A DNA stretch of 32,196 nucleotides from Lachnospiraceae bacterium (GCA_017461045.1 JAFTZJ010000002.1:1-32196), one strand, 5' to 3'. Counted from the stretch's first letter, positions 1-8,849 are shown. The notes: generated by a model not told the origin, from the sequence alone. Made by a program: numbers and translations.

Positions 1-193
1 GGGGTAATGACTACTTTTTGACCACTAAAAGTCAAAAAATCGTGGAAGAGTAAGTAAGAGTATGAAATGCGAGAATGCCCGAAAAATAAGGGTTTACAAG
101 CATTTGCAAGAGTGAAAAAAAGCTCCGAAAAAGCTCCCGACAATGAAGAGTTTAGATAAATAAGTAGCCATACACCGGAATGAGGTGATAAAT

Positions 194-652
194 GTGGTAA
201 ATGAAGACAGAGTCAAGCTTATGACGAAGCTTGCAGTTTATGAATCCACAAAAGGAAAGAAACAACTAAATATCAGTAAATACTATAAACGGGATTATGT
301 GCGATATAATATGTTCAAGACAGCAGTGGCAGCAACCCTCGCATTCTTTATGATATTGGGTATATATATTCTGTTGAATGCAGAAGAATTGATGTATGCA
401 CTGACTGACATGGATATTATGGGTGAGGCTACCAAAATCGGAATTGCGTATGCGGTTTTTGTGGTAGGATATATGGTATTTGCCCGGCTCTTTTATGCTC
501 GTAAGTATGAGAAGGTAAAGCCGGATGTAATTCAATATAATCAGAATTTGAAGAAATTAAAAGAAATGTATGACAAAGAAGAAAAAGAACTGGAAGAAAA
601 ACGGACGGGAAGGAGTGTGACCTTAGACAATGACAACTTTAATAACTATTAG
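194..652 (+). CDS. Small two-TM membrane protein of unknown function, first gene of the cdaA operon
   Basis: About 152 residues. I place the start at the GTG at 194 because AGGTG (183-187) lies 6 nt upstream; a GTG at 185 is also in frame but sits inside that ribosome site. The protein has a short basic N-terminal part, a hydrophobic segment at about residues 40-58, a second at about 80-100, and a charged Lys/Glu-rich C-terminal tail that should form a helix or coiled coil in the cytoplasm. I recognise no family. Its end overlaps the next membrane-protein gene by 23 nt, so the two are probably translationally coupled and may form a complex. Position at the head of the operon suggests a link to cyclic-di-AMP or envelope physiology, but that is inference only. 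Confidence 0.75.
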   Translation: MVNEDRVKLMTKLAVYESTKGKKQLNISKYYKRDYVRYNMFKTAVAATLAFFMILGIYILLNAEELMYALTDMDIMGEATKIGIAYAVFVVGYMVFARLFYARKYEKVKPDVIQYNQNLKKLKEMYDKEEKELEEKRTGRSVTLDNDNFNNY

Positions 653-1601
653 AGATACAATTAAAGGCTTCATAGGACGGTATGAAAAATTCGTTATACC
701 GGTAGTGAAGTTTATTGCAACGATTTTAGTTTTAGTGTCCTTCAATTGCTTAATGGGATACTCCTCTCAGATGAAGAGCCCGGCAATTATGTTTATTGTG
801 GCGCTGATTAGTGCATTTGTGCCGGTACAGTTGATTGTACTCTTGACCGGCTTGGTAGGGCTTTTGCATATGTATGCAGTATCAATAGACATTGCACTCG
901 TATACTTGGGATTGTATGTGTTAATGTACTTACTGTATATGCGATTTGCACCAAAGTATGGTTGGATTATTATGCTGTTACCATTGCTGTATATGCTGAA
1001 GCTTCATTATATGATGCCGATTGTAATCAGTATTTTCGTAGGACCGATTGGTATTATTCCGATGATATTTGGTGTTGTGTTCTATTATTTGATGTTCCAT
1101 GTAAGTGAATATGTGGATTTACTGGCAGGAGCTTCGGAAGAAGCAAGCATTCAGGGATTCTCATATGTTCTGAACGGAATGCTGAACGATAAAGCCATGT
1201 TGTTAACGATTATCGTGTTCATATTAGTAATTGTGGTAACATATATTATCTATCGTCAGCCATTTGCGTATTCATGGCTCGTTGCTATTGGTTCAGGTGC
1301 AGTTATGGGCATTGTTTTGTTCCTGGTAGGTGGTATCGTATTAGAGGCCGACATTAACATATTAGTTATTTTCCTTGGAACCGTAGGCGGTGGATTGTTA
1401 GCAGTCGTTGCACAATTCTTTAAGGGAATTCTAGACTATAGCCGGACAGAAGTGGTACAGTTTGAAGATGACGATTACTATTATTACGTAAAAGCAGTAC
1501 CGAAGATTCGTGTAGCTGAACAGAATGTAAAGGTGCAGAAAATCAGCGAGCAGAAGGTGCGGACTGAGCAGAAAGCACAGGCAGAACAGGCAAAGAATTA
1601 G
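630..1601 (+). CDS. Polytopic membrane protein of unknown function upstream of cdaA
   Basis: 323 residues. The ATG at 630 is the first possible start after an in-frame TAG at 624-626; a GGAAGGAG run at 607-614 is rather far upstream, which fits coupling to the overlapping upstream gene. Most of the protein is hydrophobic, with about seven to nine membrane segments between residues 20 and 265. A hydrophilic cytoplasmic tail follows, with an acidic and tyrosine-rich patch (FEDDDYYYY) and then a Gln/Lys/Glu-rich repeat-like end. I do not recognise the family. It lies 39 nt before cdaA with no terminator between, so it is very probably co-transcribed with it. Confidence 0.8.
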   Translation: MTTLITIRDTIKGFIGRYEKFVIPVVKFIATILVLVSFNCLMGYSSQMKSPAIMFIVALISAFVPVQLIVLLTGLVGLLHMYAVSIDIALVYLGLYVLMYLLYMRFAPKYGWIIMLLPLLYMLKLHYMMPIVISIFVGPIGIIPMIFGVVFYYLMFHVSEYVDLLAGASEEASIQGFSYVLNGMLNDKAMLLTIIVFILVIVVTYIIYRQPFAYSWLVAIGSGAVMGIVLFLVGGIVLEADINILVIFLGTVGGGLLAVVAQFFKGILDYSRTEVVQFEDDDYYYYVKAVPKIRVAEQNVKVQKISEQKVRTEQKAQAEQAKN

Positions 1602-1640
1602 TTTGGTTTAAGCATGATACAGTAAACAGAGGTGATAGGA

Positions 1641-2513
1641 ATGGAAAATATCTTAAATGCGTTTAGCAGCTTTTTCAAAACTATATATTTTCCCCAGATT
1701 CATATAACAGATATTCTGGAAATACTCATTATTTCATTTTTGCTGTATCAGATTATTGGCTGGTTTAAGAAATCCAGAGCATGGACATTGTTCAAGGGAA
1801 TTGCCGTATTGGCGATTTGTTGGCTGTTTGCAGCGGTGTTTGACTTGAACACGATTCTTTGGATATTCCGTAACACCATTAGTGTTGGTATTATTGCAAT
1901 TATTATCATTTTTCAGCCGGAGCTTCGTAAGGCATTGGAGCAGCTGGGAAAGCAGAACTTTGTGTCTTCTCTGTTTGATAGTGGTGCCATGGAGAAGAAG
2001 GAGCGATTCTCTGCTAAGACAACCAACGAATTGGTAAAAGCAGTCTATGAAATGTCAAAGAACAAGACAGGTGCATTAATTGTCATCGAGCAGAATGTTG
2101 GTTTGGGCGATTACGAACGAACCGGTATTCCGATTGATGCAATGGTATCCAGTCAGTTGTTAGTGAATATTTTTGAGCATAATACACCATTGCATGATGG
2201 AGCGGTAATTATGCGGAATAATCGTATTGTAGCGGCTACTTGTTATCTGCCTTTGTCAGATAACTTAGAAATTAATAAAGAGTTAGGAACCAGACATCGT
2301 GCGGCAATCGGAATCAGTGAAGTGTCAGATAGTATGACGATTATTGTTTCTGAGGAAACCGGTGCCGTATCCGTAGCAGTTGGTGGTGAACTGTTCCGTG
2401 GATTGGATGCAGATAATTTGAAGAAGAAATTATCCTACATTCAGAACAAGTCCTTAGATGTGAAGCGGTTCCGATTATGGAAGGGTAAAAAGAATGAAGG
2501 AAAAACTTCTTAA
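1641..2513 (+). CDS. cdaA: Diadenylate cyclase CdaA (DacA), membrane-bound c-di-AMP synthase
   Basis: Makes cyclic di-AMP from two ATP at the inner face of the membrane; c-di-AMP controls potassium and osmolyte uptake and wall homeostasis in Firmicutes. 290 residues from the ATG at 1641, which has AGAGGTGAT 6-8 nt upstream; an in-frame GTG at 1632 lies inside that site. Three N-terminal membrane helices (about residues 24-40, 50-67, 74-92) precede a DAC domain with both catalytic motifs: DGA at 186-188 within LHDGAVI, and RHR at 218-220 within GTRHRAAIG. Length and layout are typical. It overlaps cdaR by 20 nt, the usual cdaA-cdaR arrangement. The glmM gene that commonly follows cdaR is absent here. 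Confidence 0.96.
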   Translation: MENILNAFSSFFKTIYFPQIHITDILEILIISFLLYQIIGWFKKSRAWTLFKGIAVLAICWLFAAVFDLNTILWIFRNTISVGIIAIIIIFQPELRKALEQLGKQNFVSSLFDSGAMEKKERFSAKTTNELVKAVYEMSKNKTGALIVIEQNVGLGDYERTGIPIDAMVSSQLLVNIFEHNTPLHDGAVIMRNNRIVAATCYLPLSDNLEINKELGTRHRAAIGISEVSDSMTIIVSEETGAVSVAVGGELFRGLDADNLKKKLSYIQNKSLDVKRFRLWKGKKNEGKTS

Positions 2514-3807
2514 AAATTGGGGTCTGAAAATGATGGCTGTCCTGATTGCCTTTCTGGTATGGTTTCTGGTAGCTAACATTGAGGATTACTCCATTACAAG
2601 GACAATTACAGGGATTCCTGTAGAAATATTGAATGAAGAAGCAATTACAGGTCAGGAAATGGTCTATGAGATTGTTCGGGGCAAAACGGTTGACATAAAA
2701 GTGGAAGGACGTCGCTCTGTAGTAGAGAAGCTTTCTGCTGAGGACTTTATTGCGTCAGCAGATTTGTCGGAATTATCTATTACTAATTCTGCCCAGATTA
2801 CAGTAGATGCGGCAAGTGCTACTGTTCGTAGAGAGGTTAATATCTCCATTGTGGATAGCATGATGAAGGTAGAAATCGAAGAACGAGGCGAGAAAAAACT
2901 TCCGATTAGTGTTGTTACAGTAGGCGCGACTCAGGAAGGATATGCTGTTGTAAGTGCAGCGGCTACCCCGAACATGGTTACCATTACCGGAGCAGCTAGT
3001 AAAGTAAAGGATGTTAAGACTGTTCGGGTAGAAGTAGATGTAGAAGGGTTGAATACCGGAATTACGACCAGAGGCGAGTTGATTCTGTTGGATGCAGAGG
3101 GAGAAGTTGTAGAAGCAGAAAAGATTACAACCAATCTATCAACCGTTGCTGTACGTGTATTGATTCAAAAGACCAAGGAAGTGCCGATTGAAATTATCCC
3201 GAAAGGGGAAGTGGCAGAAGGATATAGCATTGCCGGTGATATTGAATATCAACCAACCACAGTGCTGATTGCCGGTGATGAAGAGGTGCTTAGAAGCGTT
3301 CGTTCCATTGTAATTGATGATATTGATGTAATGGATAAGAACAGTGATTTTGAAACAACCGTTGATATTAATCAATATTTGCCGGAAGGTGTTGTAGTAG
3401 CAGATACGACTCAGGATATTGCAATAAAGATAACCATTGAAAAGCTTGTTGAAAAGACAATGACCATTCGGGTAAATGACATTCAGTTTGCAGAGCAGGC
3501 AGAAGACCTGGCATATGAAATCGATGCAAACGAAAGCCAATTCACCTTGACCGTTGTTGGACTGAAACGAGACTTGGATGCGTTAACGGTAGAGGATTTA
3601 GAACCGGTTATTGATGTTTCTGCATATACAAGTGAAGGAACCTATCAGGCAACAATAACCTTGAAAGAACTGGAAAATATTCAGTATACCGAAGAACTTA
3701 CTACGAATGTAAAAGTGACGAAAGTGGAGGTTACAACAGAAAGTACTACGGAAAGTACCACGGAAGCCACTACAGAAGAAGTGAGTGAGGATACAACCGA
3801 AGAATAA
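2494..3807 (+). CDS. cdaR: CdaR (YbbR-domain) regulator of the c-di-AMP synthase
   Basis: 437 residues. A single N-terminal membrane segment (about residues 9-28) anchors an extracytoplasmic region of repeated YbbR-like beta domains of roughly 80 residues each, spanning about 35-415. The last 20-odd residues are a low-complexity Thr/Glu/Ser tail. The gene starts inside the end of cdaA and the family is known to bind and modulate CdaA through the membrane. The family is recognised from position, topology and recurring motifs of the type V-x-V-x-G ... V. The Thr-rich tail could be a wall-spanning or glycosylated stretch. The gene ends at a strong terminator. Confidence 0.92.
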   Translation: MKEKLLKNWGLKMMAVLIAFLVWFLVANIEDYSITRTITGIPVEILNEEAITGQEMVYEIVRGKTVDIKVEGRRSVVEKLSAEDFIASADLSELSITNSAQITVDAASATVRREVNISIVDSMMKVEIEERGEKKLPISVVTVGATQEGYAVVSAAATPNMVTITGAASKVKDVKTVRVEVDVEGLNTGITTRGELILLDAEGEVVEAEKITTNLSTVAVRVLIQKTKEVPIEIIPKGEVAEGYSIAGDIEYQPTTVLIAGDEEVLRSVRSIVIDDIDVMDKNSDFETTVDINQYLPEGVVVADTTQDIAIKITIEKLVEKTMTIRVNDIQFAEQAEDLAYEIDANESQFTLTVVGLKRDLDALTVEDLEPVIDVSAYTSEGTYQATITLKELENIQYTEELTTNVKVTKVEVTTESTTESTTEATTEEVSEDTTEE

Positions 3808-3848
3808 AAAATAAGCATTACAGAATCGATTCTGTAATGCTTATTTTT
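3807..3848. terminator. Bidirectional intrinsic terminator between cdaR and the GH13 gene
   Basis: A perfect 21-bp inverted repeat (3807-3827 with 3828-3848) is centred on ATCGAT. It is flanked by A-rich sequence on the left and T-rich sequence on the right, so it can act as a Rho-independent terminator on both strands. It begins in the stop codon of cdaR and ends 2 nt from the stop of the convergent GH13 gene. Confidence 0.92.
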
Positions 3849-3849
3849 A

Positions 3850-5163
3850 TTAACACTCGGTTTTCCAGAAGTATGCGCTATATGGCGGTAATTCACTTCC
3901 GCCACCAAAGTCGTGGTCTTCTCCTGTAATTAAATCCACTGCTCGACCGGCTCTGGCATCGAAGTGAGCAGTAAATGGGTTTTCATCTGCATTAACAGCA
4001 ACCAAAACCCGTTCGCCTTCCCATTCTCGCTCGAAAATGCATTGCTTATTGGTCAGTACGATGGATTTGAAGGAACCGTAATTTAAGGCTTTGCTGTTCT
4101 TCTTTGCTTCTGCAAGTTTTCCAATCCACTGACTCAATTCATTTTCTATCGGAGCATCAAAGCATGCCCGCAATGCAGGGTCTCCTTCGTTCTTATGTGC
4201 TTTTGCTCCCCATTCACTTCCGTAGTATACACAAGGAATTCCCGGCATACCGAAGGCCATAGCATAAATGAGCGGCAAATGCTTTTCGTTGGTTAAGTTG
4301 CTGGCAATTCGGGTTACATCATGGTTGTCTACAAAGCTCAACATGTGTTTTCCGCGATAGAGAGTCCAATTCTCCGGTCCGAATTGGCGGAGAAGAGAGT
4401 GTACAATTTCGAACATGTTCATGCTGTTAAAGCTGGAGAATAATCCTTTGTAGCATTCGTAATTAGTAGCACTGTGGCACATTTCATCATTTACAAACTG
4501 ATTATAATCTCCGTGTAATAATTCACCCAGTAATAAGAACTCCGGTTTTAATTGATTGGTAAAACCTCGAAGACGTCTTAGGAAATCCTGATCTAAGCAG
4601 TAGCACACATCCAGTCGGAGTCCGTCAATATCGAATTCATCTACCCAGCCCTGAACGCTGTTTAACAGATGCTGAATGACTTCTTCATTTCTTAGATTCA
4701 GTTTGACTAAATCATAGTTGCCTTCCCAGCCTTCGTACCACAAGCCGTCGTTATAGTTAGAGTTGCCATCGAAGGCAATTCTTGCAAACCAGTCCTTGTA
4801 GCGGGAATTCTCCCGGTTTTTTAATACGTCCTGAAATGCCCAAAAGCCGCGACCAACGTGGTTGAATACACCGTCTAATACTACCTTGATACCTGCGTCA
4901 TGCAAAGCCGAACAAACCTTCTTGAAATCTTCGTTGGTTCCGAGACGGCAATCAATCTTCGAATAATCTCTGGTATTATAACCATGCGTATCAGATTCGA
5001 ATACCGGTGAAAAATAAATTGCATTGATTCCCAACTTCTGCATATGAGGAATCCAGTCTATGACCTTCAGAATTCTGGATTCCTGAACACCATCATTTTC
5101 AAAAGGTGCACCACAGAATCCCAAAGGATAAATTTGATAAAATACACTTTCATAAGCCCACAT
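3850..5163 (-). CDS. GH13 alpha-amylase-family glucan hydrolase, cytoplasmic
   Basis: 437 residues, a compact (beta/alpha)8 GH13 enzyme with no signal peptide, so it probably acts on intracellular alpha-glucan or imported maltodextrin. GH13 conserved regions are visible: DGVFNH at 97-102, GLRLDV at 181-186 with the nucleophile Asp185, GE at 213-214 with the acid/base Glu214, and FVDNHD at 277-282 with the transition-state Asp282. There is no N-terminal neopullulanase module. The exact specificity (alpha-amylase, cyclomaltodextrinase, oligo-glucosidase) cannot be read from sequence. A ribosome site (TAGGAGGA on the minus strand) lies close before the ATG. Transcription starts from a promoter that contains a TetR-type operator and faces away from the tetR-glgB transcript, so the three genes are probably one regulon. 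Confidence 0.93.
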   Translation of the reverse strand: MWAYESVFYQIYPLGFCGAPFENDGVQESRILKVIDWIPHMQKLGINAIYFSPVFESDTHGYNTRDYSKIDCRLGTNEDFKKVCSALHDAGIKVVLDGVFNHVGRGFWAFQDVLKNRENSRYKDWFARIAFDGNSNYNDGLWYEGWEGNYDLVKLNLRNEEVIQHLLNSVQGWVDEFDIDGLRLDVCYCLDQDFLRRLRGFTNQLKPEFLLLGELLHGDYNQFVNDEMCHSATNYECYKGLFSSFNSMNMFEIVHSLLRQFGPENWTLYRGKHMLSFVDNHDVTRIASNLTNEKHLPLIYAMAFGMPGIPCVYYGSEWGAKAHKNEGDPALRACFDAPIENELSQWIGKLAEAKKNSKALNYGSFKSIVLTNKQCIFEREWEGERVLVAVNADENPFTAHFDARAGRAVDLITGEDHDFGGGSELPPYSAYFWKTEC

Positions 5164-5193
5164 AAGTAAGTCCTCCTATTATCTGATATTGTT

Positions 5194-5222
5194 AGTATAC
5201 CAATCGGTATACGGTTTGTCAA
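5194..5222 (-). promoter_or_regulatory. Sigma-A promoter of the GH13 gene
   Basis: On the minus strand, TTGACA (5222-5217), a 17-nt spacer and TATACT (5199-5194) form a near-consensus promoter. The 18-bp operator 5195-5212 covers its -10 box and part of its spacer, so bound repressor should block polymerase. Confidence 0.85.
5195..5212. promoter_or_regulatory. Operator 1, inverted repeat for the adjacent TetR regulator
   Basis: An 18-bp operator with GTATAC at both ends around CAATCG. Its reverse complement matches the second operator (5239-5256) at 17 of 18 bases. Two matching copies in opposite orientation, each over a promoter in a tetR intergenic region, point strongly to binding by the neighbouring TetR protein. 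Confidence 0.87.
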
Positions 5223-5228
5223 TTAGCG

Positions 5229-5257
5229 TTGACAAGAAATATACCGATTGGTATACT
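5229..5257 (+). promoter_or_regulatory. Sigma-A promoter of tetR-glgB
   Basis: TTGACA (5229-5234), a 17-nt spacer and TATACT (5252-5257). It mirrors the GH13 promoter. Because the -35 box lies at 5229, any translation start proposed at that TTG would lie in untranscribed DNA. Confidence 0.88.
5239..5256. promoter_or_regulatory. Operator 2, inverted repeat for the adjacent TetR regulator
   Basis: An 18-bp site with TATACC and GGTATAC flanks, covering the spacer and -10 box of the tetR promoter. It is a near-exact inverted copy of operator 1, and its placement implies autoregulation of tetR and repression of the glgB transcript. Confidence 0.87.
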
Positions 5258-5300
5258 AGGTAATATAGGCTTATTATATATGAAAACGGAGGGATACAGT

Positions 5301-5894
5301 TTGGAGGATAAAACAGATAATCGGGCGAAGATTTTGTCCTGTGCGATTCATTTGTTTTACCAGAAGGGCTATGATGCGGTAGGTGTACAGGAGATTGCTA
5401 CAGCTGCCGGAATTACGAAGCCAACCCTATATTATTATTTTAAGAGTAAGCTGGGTTTGTTGGAGGCTTTGTTGCAGGAAAAATGTGAGCCCATTTGTGC
5501 AAGGCTGGAGGCTATAGCGAATTCATATCAGGGAGAACCGAAGGATACCCTTTATGCATTAGCATGTGCCCTTGTAGATATTGCAAAGGAAGACAGAGAA
5601 TTCTATTTTTTGCTGTTGAGTCTGAATTATTCTGCCCGGGAGAATGAAGCATTTAAGGCTGTTTCTCCTTATATGAAGCAAATGTTTCAGATATTAACGG
5701 AATTCTTCTTGCGGGCCGGCGATAAAATCGGTAATATGAATGGTAGACAGGAACAATTTGCTATTGCATTTCAAGGAATAATTAGTCATTATATTCTTGT
5801 AATGGATGAGCGGGGGCCTTCCCTGGAGGAAGCAACGGATCCCCATGCTATATGGGAACTGGTAAGACAATTTATGTATGGAATTTATTCATAG
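5301..5894 (+). CDS. TetR-family transcriptional regulator of the glucan genes
   Basis: About 197 residues when started at the TTG at 5301, which has GGAGGG (5288-5293) 7 nt upstream. An in-frame ATG at 5280 lacks a ribosome site, and the longest frame would begin in the promoter. The N-terminal TetR helix-turn-helix is clear: LFYQKGYDAVGV, then EIATAAGITKPTLYYYFKSK with the recognition helix at about 38-47. The rest is the usual all-helical ligand-binding and dimerisation domain, in which I cannot see the effector. It is probably a repressor of itself, glgB and the divergent GH13 gene through the two operators. glgB follows 32 nt later with no terminator. Confidence 0.93.
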   Translation: MEDKTDNRAKILSCAIHLFYQKGYDAVGVQEIATAAGITKPTLYYYFKSKLGLLEALLQEKCEPICARLEAIANSYQGEPKDTLYALACALVDIAKEDREFYFLLLSLNYSARENEAFKAVSPYMKQMFQILTEFFLRAGDKIGNMNGRQEQFAIAFQGIISHYILVMDERGPSLEEATDPHAIWELVRQFMYGIYS

Positions 5895-5926
5895 AATGAG
5901 AAGGTAAAGGAAGCGAGGTATATAAC

Positions 5927-8161
5927 ATGAATGAGAAGTTACAGCGTTGGATTAACTGGGTGCAATATGATGAATTGATTGCAGGTAAGAATAATAATCC
6001 GGGTAAATTATTGGGTGCACACGATTATTATGATGGACAGGTAATTACAGCTTATAAGCCACACGCAGTTAGTGTTAAGGTTATGAGTAATACAGGCAAG
6101 AATGTAAAAGAGATGGAAGCCATTGGAGAAAATGGATTTTTCGGTTTGTACTTGCCAAAGAAGACCTATAAGAAATACGTATTTGAGACAACCTATGAAG
6201 ATGGCAGCACAGTAACATTGGCAGATCCGTATTCCTTTGAACCACAGATTAGTGATATGGACATTTATTTGTTTGCAGAAGGCAAGCATTATCAGATATA
6301 TGAGAAGCTGGGTGCACATCCGATGAAGATTGATGGTGTGGAAGGTACATACTTTGCAGTATGGGCACCGAATGCCCGTCGGGTAAGTGTAGTAGGCGAC
6401 TTCAACATGTGGGATGGTGCGTTGCATCCAATGAACATGCTGAGTTCCTCCGGTATTCATGAATTGTTTATTCCGGGAGTAACAGAAGGAGCGGTTTATA
6501 AGTTCCAGATTCTGACCCGGTTTGACGAATTGATTTACAAGGCAGACCCATATGGTAACTGCTGTCAGTTCCGTCCGGACAACGCTTCGGTAGTTGCGGA
6601 TATCGGAAAATATAAGTGGAAGGATACAAGCTGGATTGCTAACCGTCAGAAGACTCAGAGAACGGATTCCTTGCGGAAACCGATGGCGATTTATGAAATG
6701 CATCTGGGCTCTTGGAAAAAGGCTGTGGAAGACAGCGATAACGGCTTCTATAATTATCGGGAATTAGCACCGATGGTAGCCTCTTATGTTAAGGAAATGG
6801 GTTATACCCACATTGAATTAATGGGTATTGCAGAATATCCTTTTGACGGCTCCTGGGGTTATCAGGTAACCAATTATTATGCACCAACCAGACGGTATGG
6901 TTTGCCGGAAGACTTTATGTACTTCGTAGACTACATGCATAAGAATGGTATTTATGTGATTTTGGATTGGGTTCCGGCACATTTTCCAAAGGATGCACAT
7001 GGTTTAGGCCGTTTTGATGGTATGCCGTTGTATGAGCATGCAGATCCGAGACGCGGCGAGCATCCGCATTGGGGAACCTATATCTTTGATTTCGGAAGAA
7101 ATGAAGTGCAGAACTTCTTGGTGGCAAATGCTTTATTCTGGTTAGAGAAGTTCCACATTGATGGCTTGCGTGTAGACGCAGTTGCTTCTATGTTATATCT
7201 GGATTATGGTAAAAATGATGGTGAATGGGTAGCCAACAAGGATGGCGGTAAGGAGAACTTGGATGCCATTGCATTTATGCAGCATTTGAACCATACCATT
7301 GAAGAACGGGTTCCGGGTGCTTTGATGATTGCCGAAGAATCTACTGCATGGGCAGGGGTTACCGCACCGGCTTCCATGAATGGCCTTGGATATTTGTATA
7401 AATGGAACATGGGTTGGATGAATGACTTCATTGAATATATGAAGCTGGACCCATACTTCCGTTCCTTTAATCATAATCGTTTAACCTTTAGCTTGATGTA
7501 CACCTATTCAGAGAACTTCATTCTGGTTATGTCTCATGATGAGGTAGTACATTTGAAGTGTTCTATGTTATATAAGATGCCGGGTACTATGCCGGAGAAG
7601 TTTGCAAATCTGAAGACTGCATATGGCTTCATGTGGGCACATCCGGGTAAGAAGCTATTGTTCATGGGTCAGGAATTCGGACAGTCCAGAGAATGGAGCG
7701 AGGCAAGAAGTCTGGACTGGTTTGCATTAGAAGAACCGGGTCATAAGGGCTTACAGAACTTTGTAAAGAAGTTAAATATGCTGTATAAGAAGTACGATGC
7801 ATTCTATTACAATGACTGCGACCCAATGGGATTTGAGTGGATTAATTGTAATGACAATGAGCATAGTCAGGTTTCCTTTATTCGTCGGGGTTCAACAGCC
7901 AAGGATCAGATTTTGGTAGTATGCAACTTTACGCCGGTAGAACGGAAAGATTTCTGGGTAGGAGTACCTTGTATGGGAACCTATACGGAAATTCTGAATT
8001 CGGATGATGTGGAATTCGAAGGAGAAGGCAGAGTGAATAAGAAGCCAATCAAGGCAGTTCAGGGGGCTTGTGATGGCAGAGAACAGTATATTTCCTTTGA
8101 TATGCCACCATTGTCTGTGGTAGTATTTAAGTATAACTATTCAGATAAGCCTGCAAAGTAA
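5927..8161 (+). CDS. glgB: 1,4-alpha-glucan branching enzyme
   Basis: 744 residues. Introduces alpha-1,6 branches into glycogen in the cytoplasm. Domain order: an N-terminal module (about 1-110), a CBM48/branching-enzyme beta-sandwich (about 125-225, GTYFAVWAPNA ... VGDFNMW), the GH13 catalytic barrel, and a C-terminal beta domain. Catalytic signatures present are DWVPAHFP (region I), GLRVDAVASMLYLDY with the nucleophile Asp (region II), IAEES with the acid/base Glu (region III) and MSHDEVVH (region IV). These distinguish a branching enzyme from the neighbouring amylase-type enzyme. It is co-transcribed with the TetR gene. No other glg gene is in the window. Confidence 0.96.
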   Translation: MNEKLQRWINWVQYDELIAGKNNNPGKLLGAHDYYDGQVITAYKPHAVSVKVMSNTGKNVKEMEAIGENGFFGLYLPKKTYKKYVFETTYEDGSTVTLADPYSFEPQISDMDIYLFAEGKHYQIYEKLGAHPMKIDGVEGTYFAVWAPNARRVSVVGDFNMWDGALHPMNMLSSSGIHELFIPGVTEGAVYKFQILTRFDELIYKADPYGNCCQFRPDNASVVADIGKYKWKDTSWIANRQKTQRTDSLRKPMAIYEMHLGSWKKAVEDSDNGFYNYRELAPMVASYVKEMGYTHIELMGIAEYPFDGSWGYQVTNYYAPTRRYGLPEDFMYFVDYMHKNGIYVILDWVPAHFPKDAHGLGRFDGMPLYEHADPRRGEHPHWGTYIFDFGRNEVQNFLVANALFWLEKFHIDGLRVDAVASMLYLDYGKNDGEWVANKDGGKENLDAIAFMQHLNHTIEERVPGALMIAEESTAWAGVTAPASMNGLGYLYKWNMGWMNDFIEYMKLDPYFRSFNHNRLTFSLMYTYSENFILVMSHDEVVHLKCSMLYKMPGTMPEKFANLKTAYGFMWAHPGKKLLFMGQEFGQSREWSEARSLDWFALEEPGHKGLQNFVKKLNMLYKKYDAFYYNDCDPMGFEWINCNDNEHSQVSFIRRGSTAKDQILVVCNFTPVERKDFWVGVPCMGTYTEILNSDDVEFEGEGRVNKKPIKAVQGACDGREQYISFDMPPLSVVVFKYNYSDKPAK

Positions 8162-8182
8162 GGGGTTTGTAGTAAGAGAAGA

Positions 8183-8214
8183 AAAGCCGGATGTAGTTTG
8201 GTCCGGCTTTCTTA
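8183..8214 (+). terminator. Probable terminator after glgB
   Basis: A 9-bp perfect stem (AAAGCCGGA at 8183-8191, TCCGGCTTT at 8202-8210) with a 10-nt loop, followed by the short pyrimidine run CTT. The T-tract is weak, so some readthrough into 8227 is possible. Confidence 0.65.
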
Positions 8215-8226
8215 ATAGGGAGAAGT

Positions 8227-8820
8227 ATGACAGATAGAGAATTATATCGTTATGAAATGAATCAGGAAGAACTCATCACTTGGAATGCTGTTCGCAGACG
8301 AATTTTGTCAGACTGTAAAACACTTCCATGTAGGGAAGAATTCGAAGAATGGATTGTCCTGCAGCTGAAGGAAAAGAATTGGGAGCATGCAGTTGGGTAC
8401 AGCAATGAAGTGGGATATTATTTTATTGAAGCGGGGGAACGAAGTGCACTGGTGATTCATTGCCAGACCTTGGAGGAAGAAGAATTCCGCTGGTTTATGC
8501 TGAAGCGGATTACCAAGCATATTGGACAACGCTTGGAATTGAAGCATCGGGAAACGGAAGCGAAGAAATGGCGGTATGTAACCGATGACCTATCAGCCGG
8601 TTGTCCTATGATATGGAAGGAAAACCGTAATTGGATATATGACACCCGTGAGGATACACGAAAGTACTGGTTTGAATATATGCTGCAGTCGCTGAATGCC
8701 ATATTTGGCAAAGAACGGGTGGAGCCTATGGTAGCAGAATATACGGACGCAATGAACCTTTGGTTTGAGGAAGCCCATTGGCGGTTCGATTGGGCTCGCA
8801 TGGAATTCGTAGAAAACTAG
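8227..8820 (+). CDS. Hypothetical soluble protein, tryptophan-rich
   Basis: 197 residues starting at an ATG with AGGGAGA close upstream. It has no signal peptide or membrane segment, is acidic, and is rich in Trp, Tyr and Glu; many aromatic residues fall in the second half (KKWRY, NWIYD, KYWFEY, LWFEEAHWRFDW). It looks like a compact intracellular alpha/beta protein. I do not recognise the family; the general look is reminiscent of small immunity-type proteins, but I cannot support that. It lies between the glgB terminator and the amidase gene. Confidence 0.75.
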   Translation: MTDRELYRYEMNQEELITWNAVRRRILSDCKTLPCREEFEEWIVLQLKEKNWEHAVGYSNEVGYYFIEAGERSALVIHCQTLEEEEFRWFMLKRITKHIGQRLELKHRETEAKKWRYVTDDLSAGCPMIWKENRNWIYDTREDTRKYWFEYMLQSLNAIFGKERVEPMVAEYTDAMNLWFEEAHWRFDWARMEFVEN

Positions 8821-8849
8821 AACCGGAATCACCGAAATGACCGATGAAT

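Noticed and set aside
13-40. Inverted repeat TTTTTGAC/GTCAAAAA near the window start
   Set aside because: 8-bp arms without a T-run after the stem; too weak to call a terminator or operator without upstream context.
5229-5300. Longer N-terminus for the TetR protein starting at TTG 5229 or ATG 5280
   Set aside because: 5229 is the -35 box of the promoter itself, and ATG 5280 lacks a ribosome site, while TTG 5301 has GGAGGG at good spacing.
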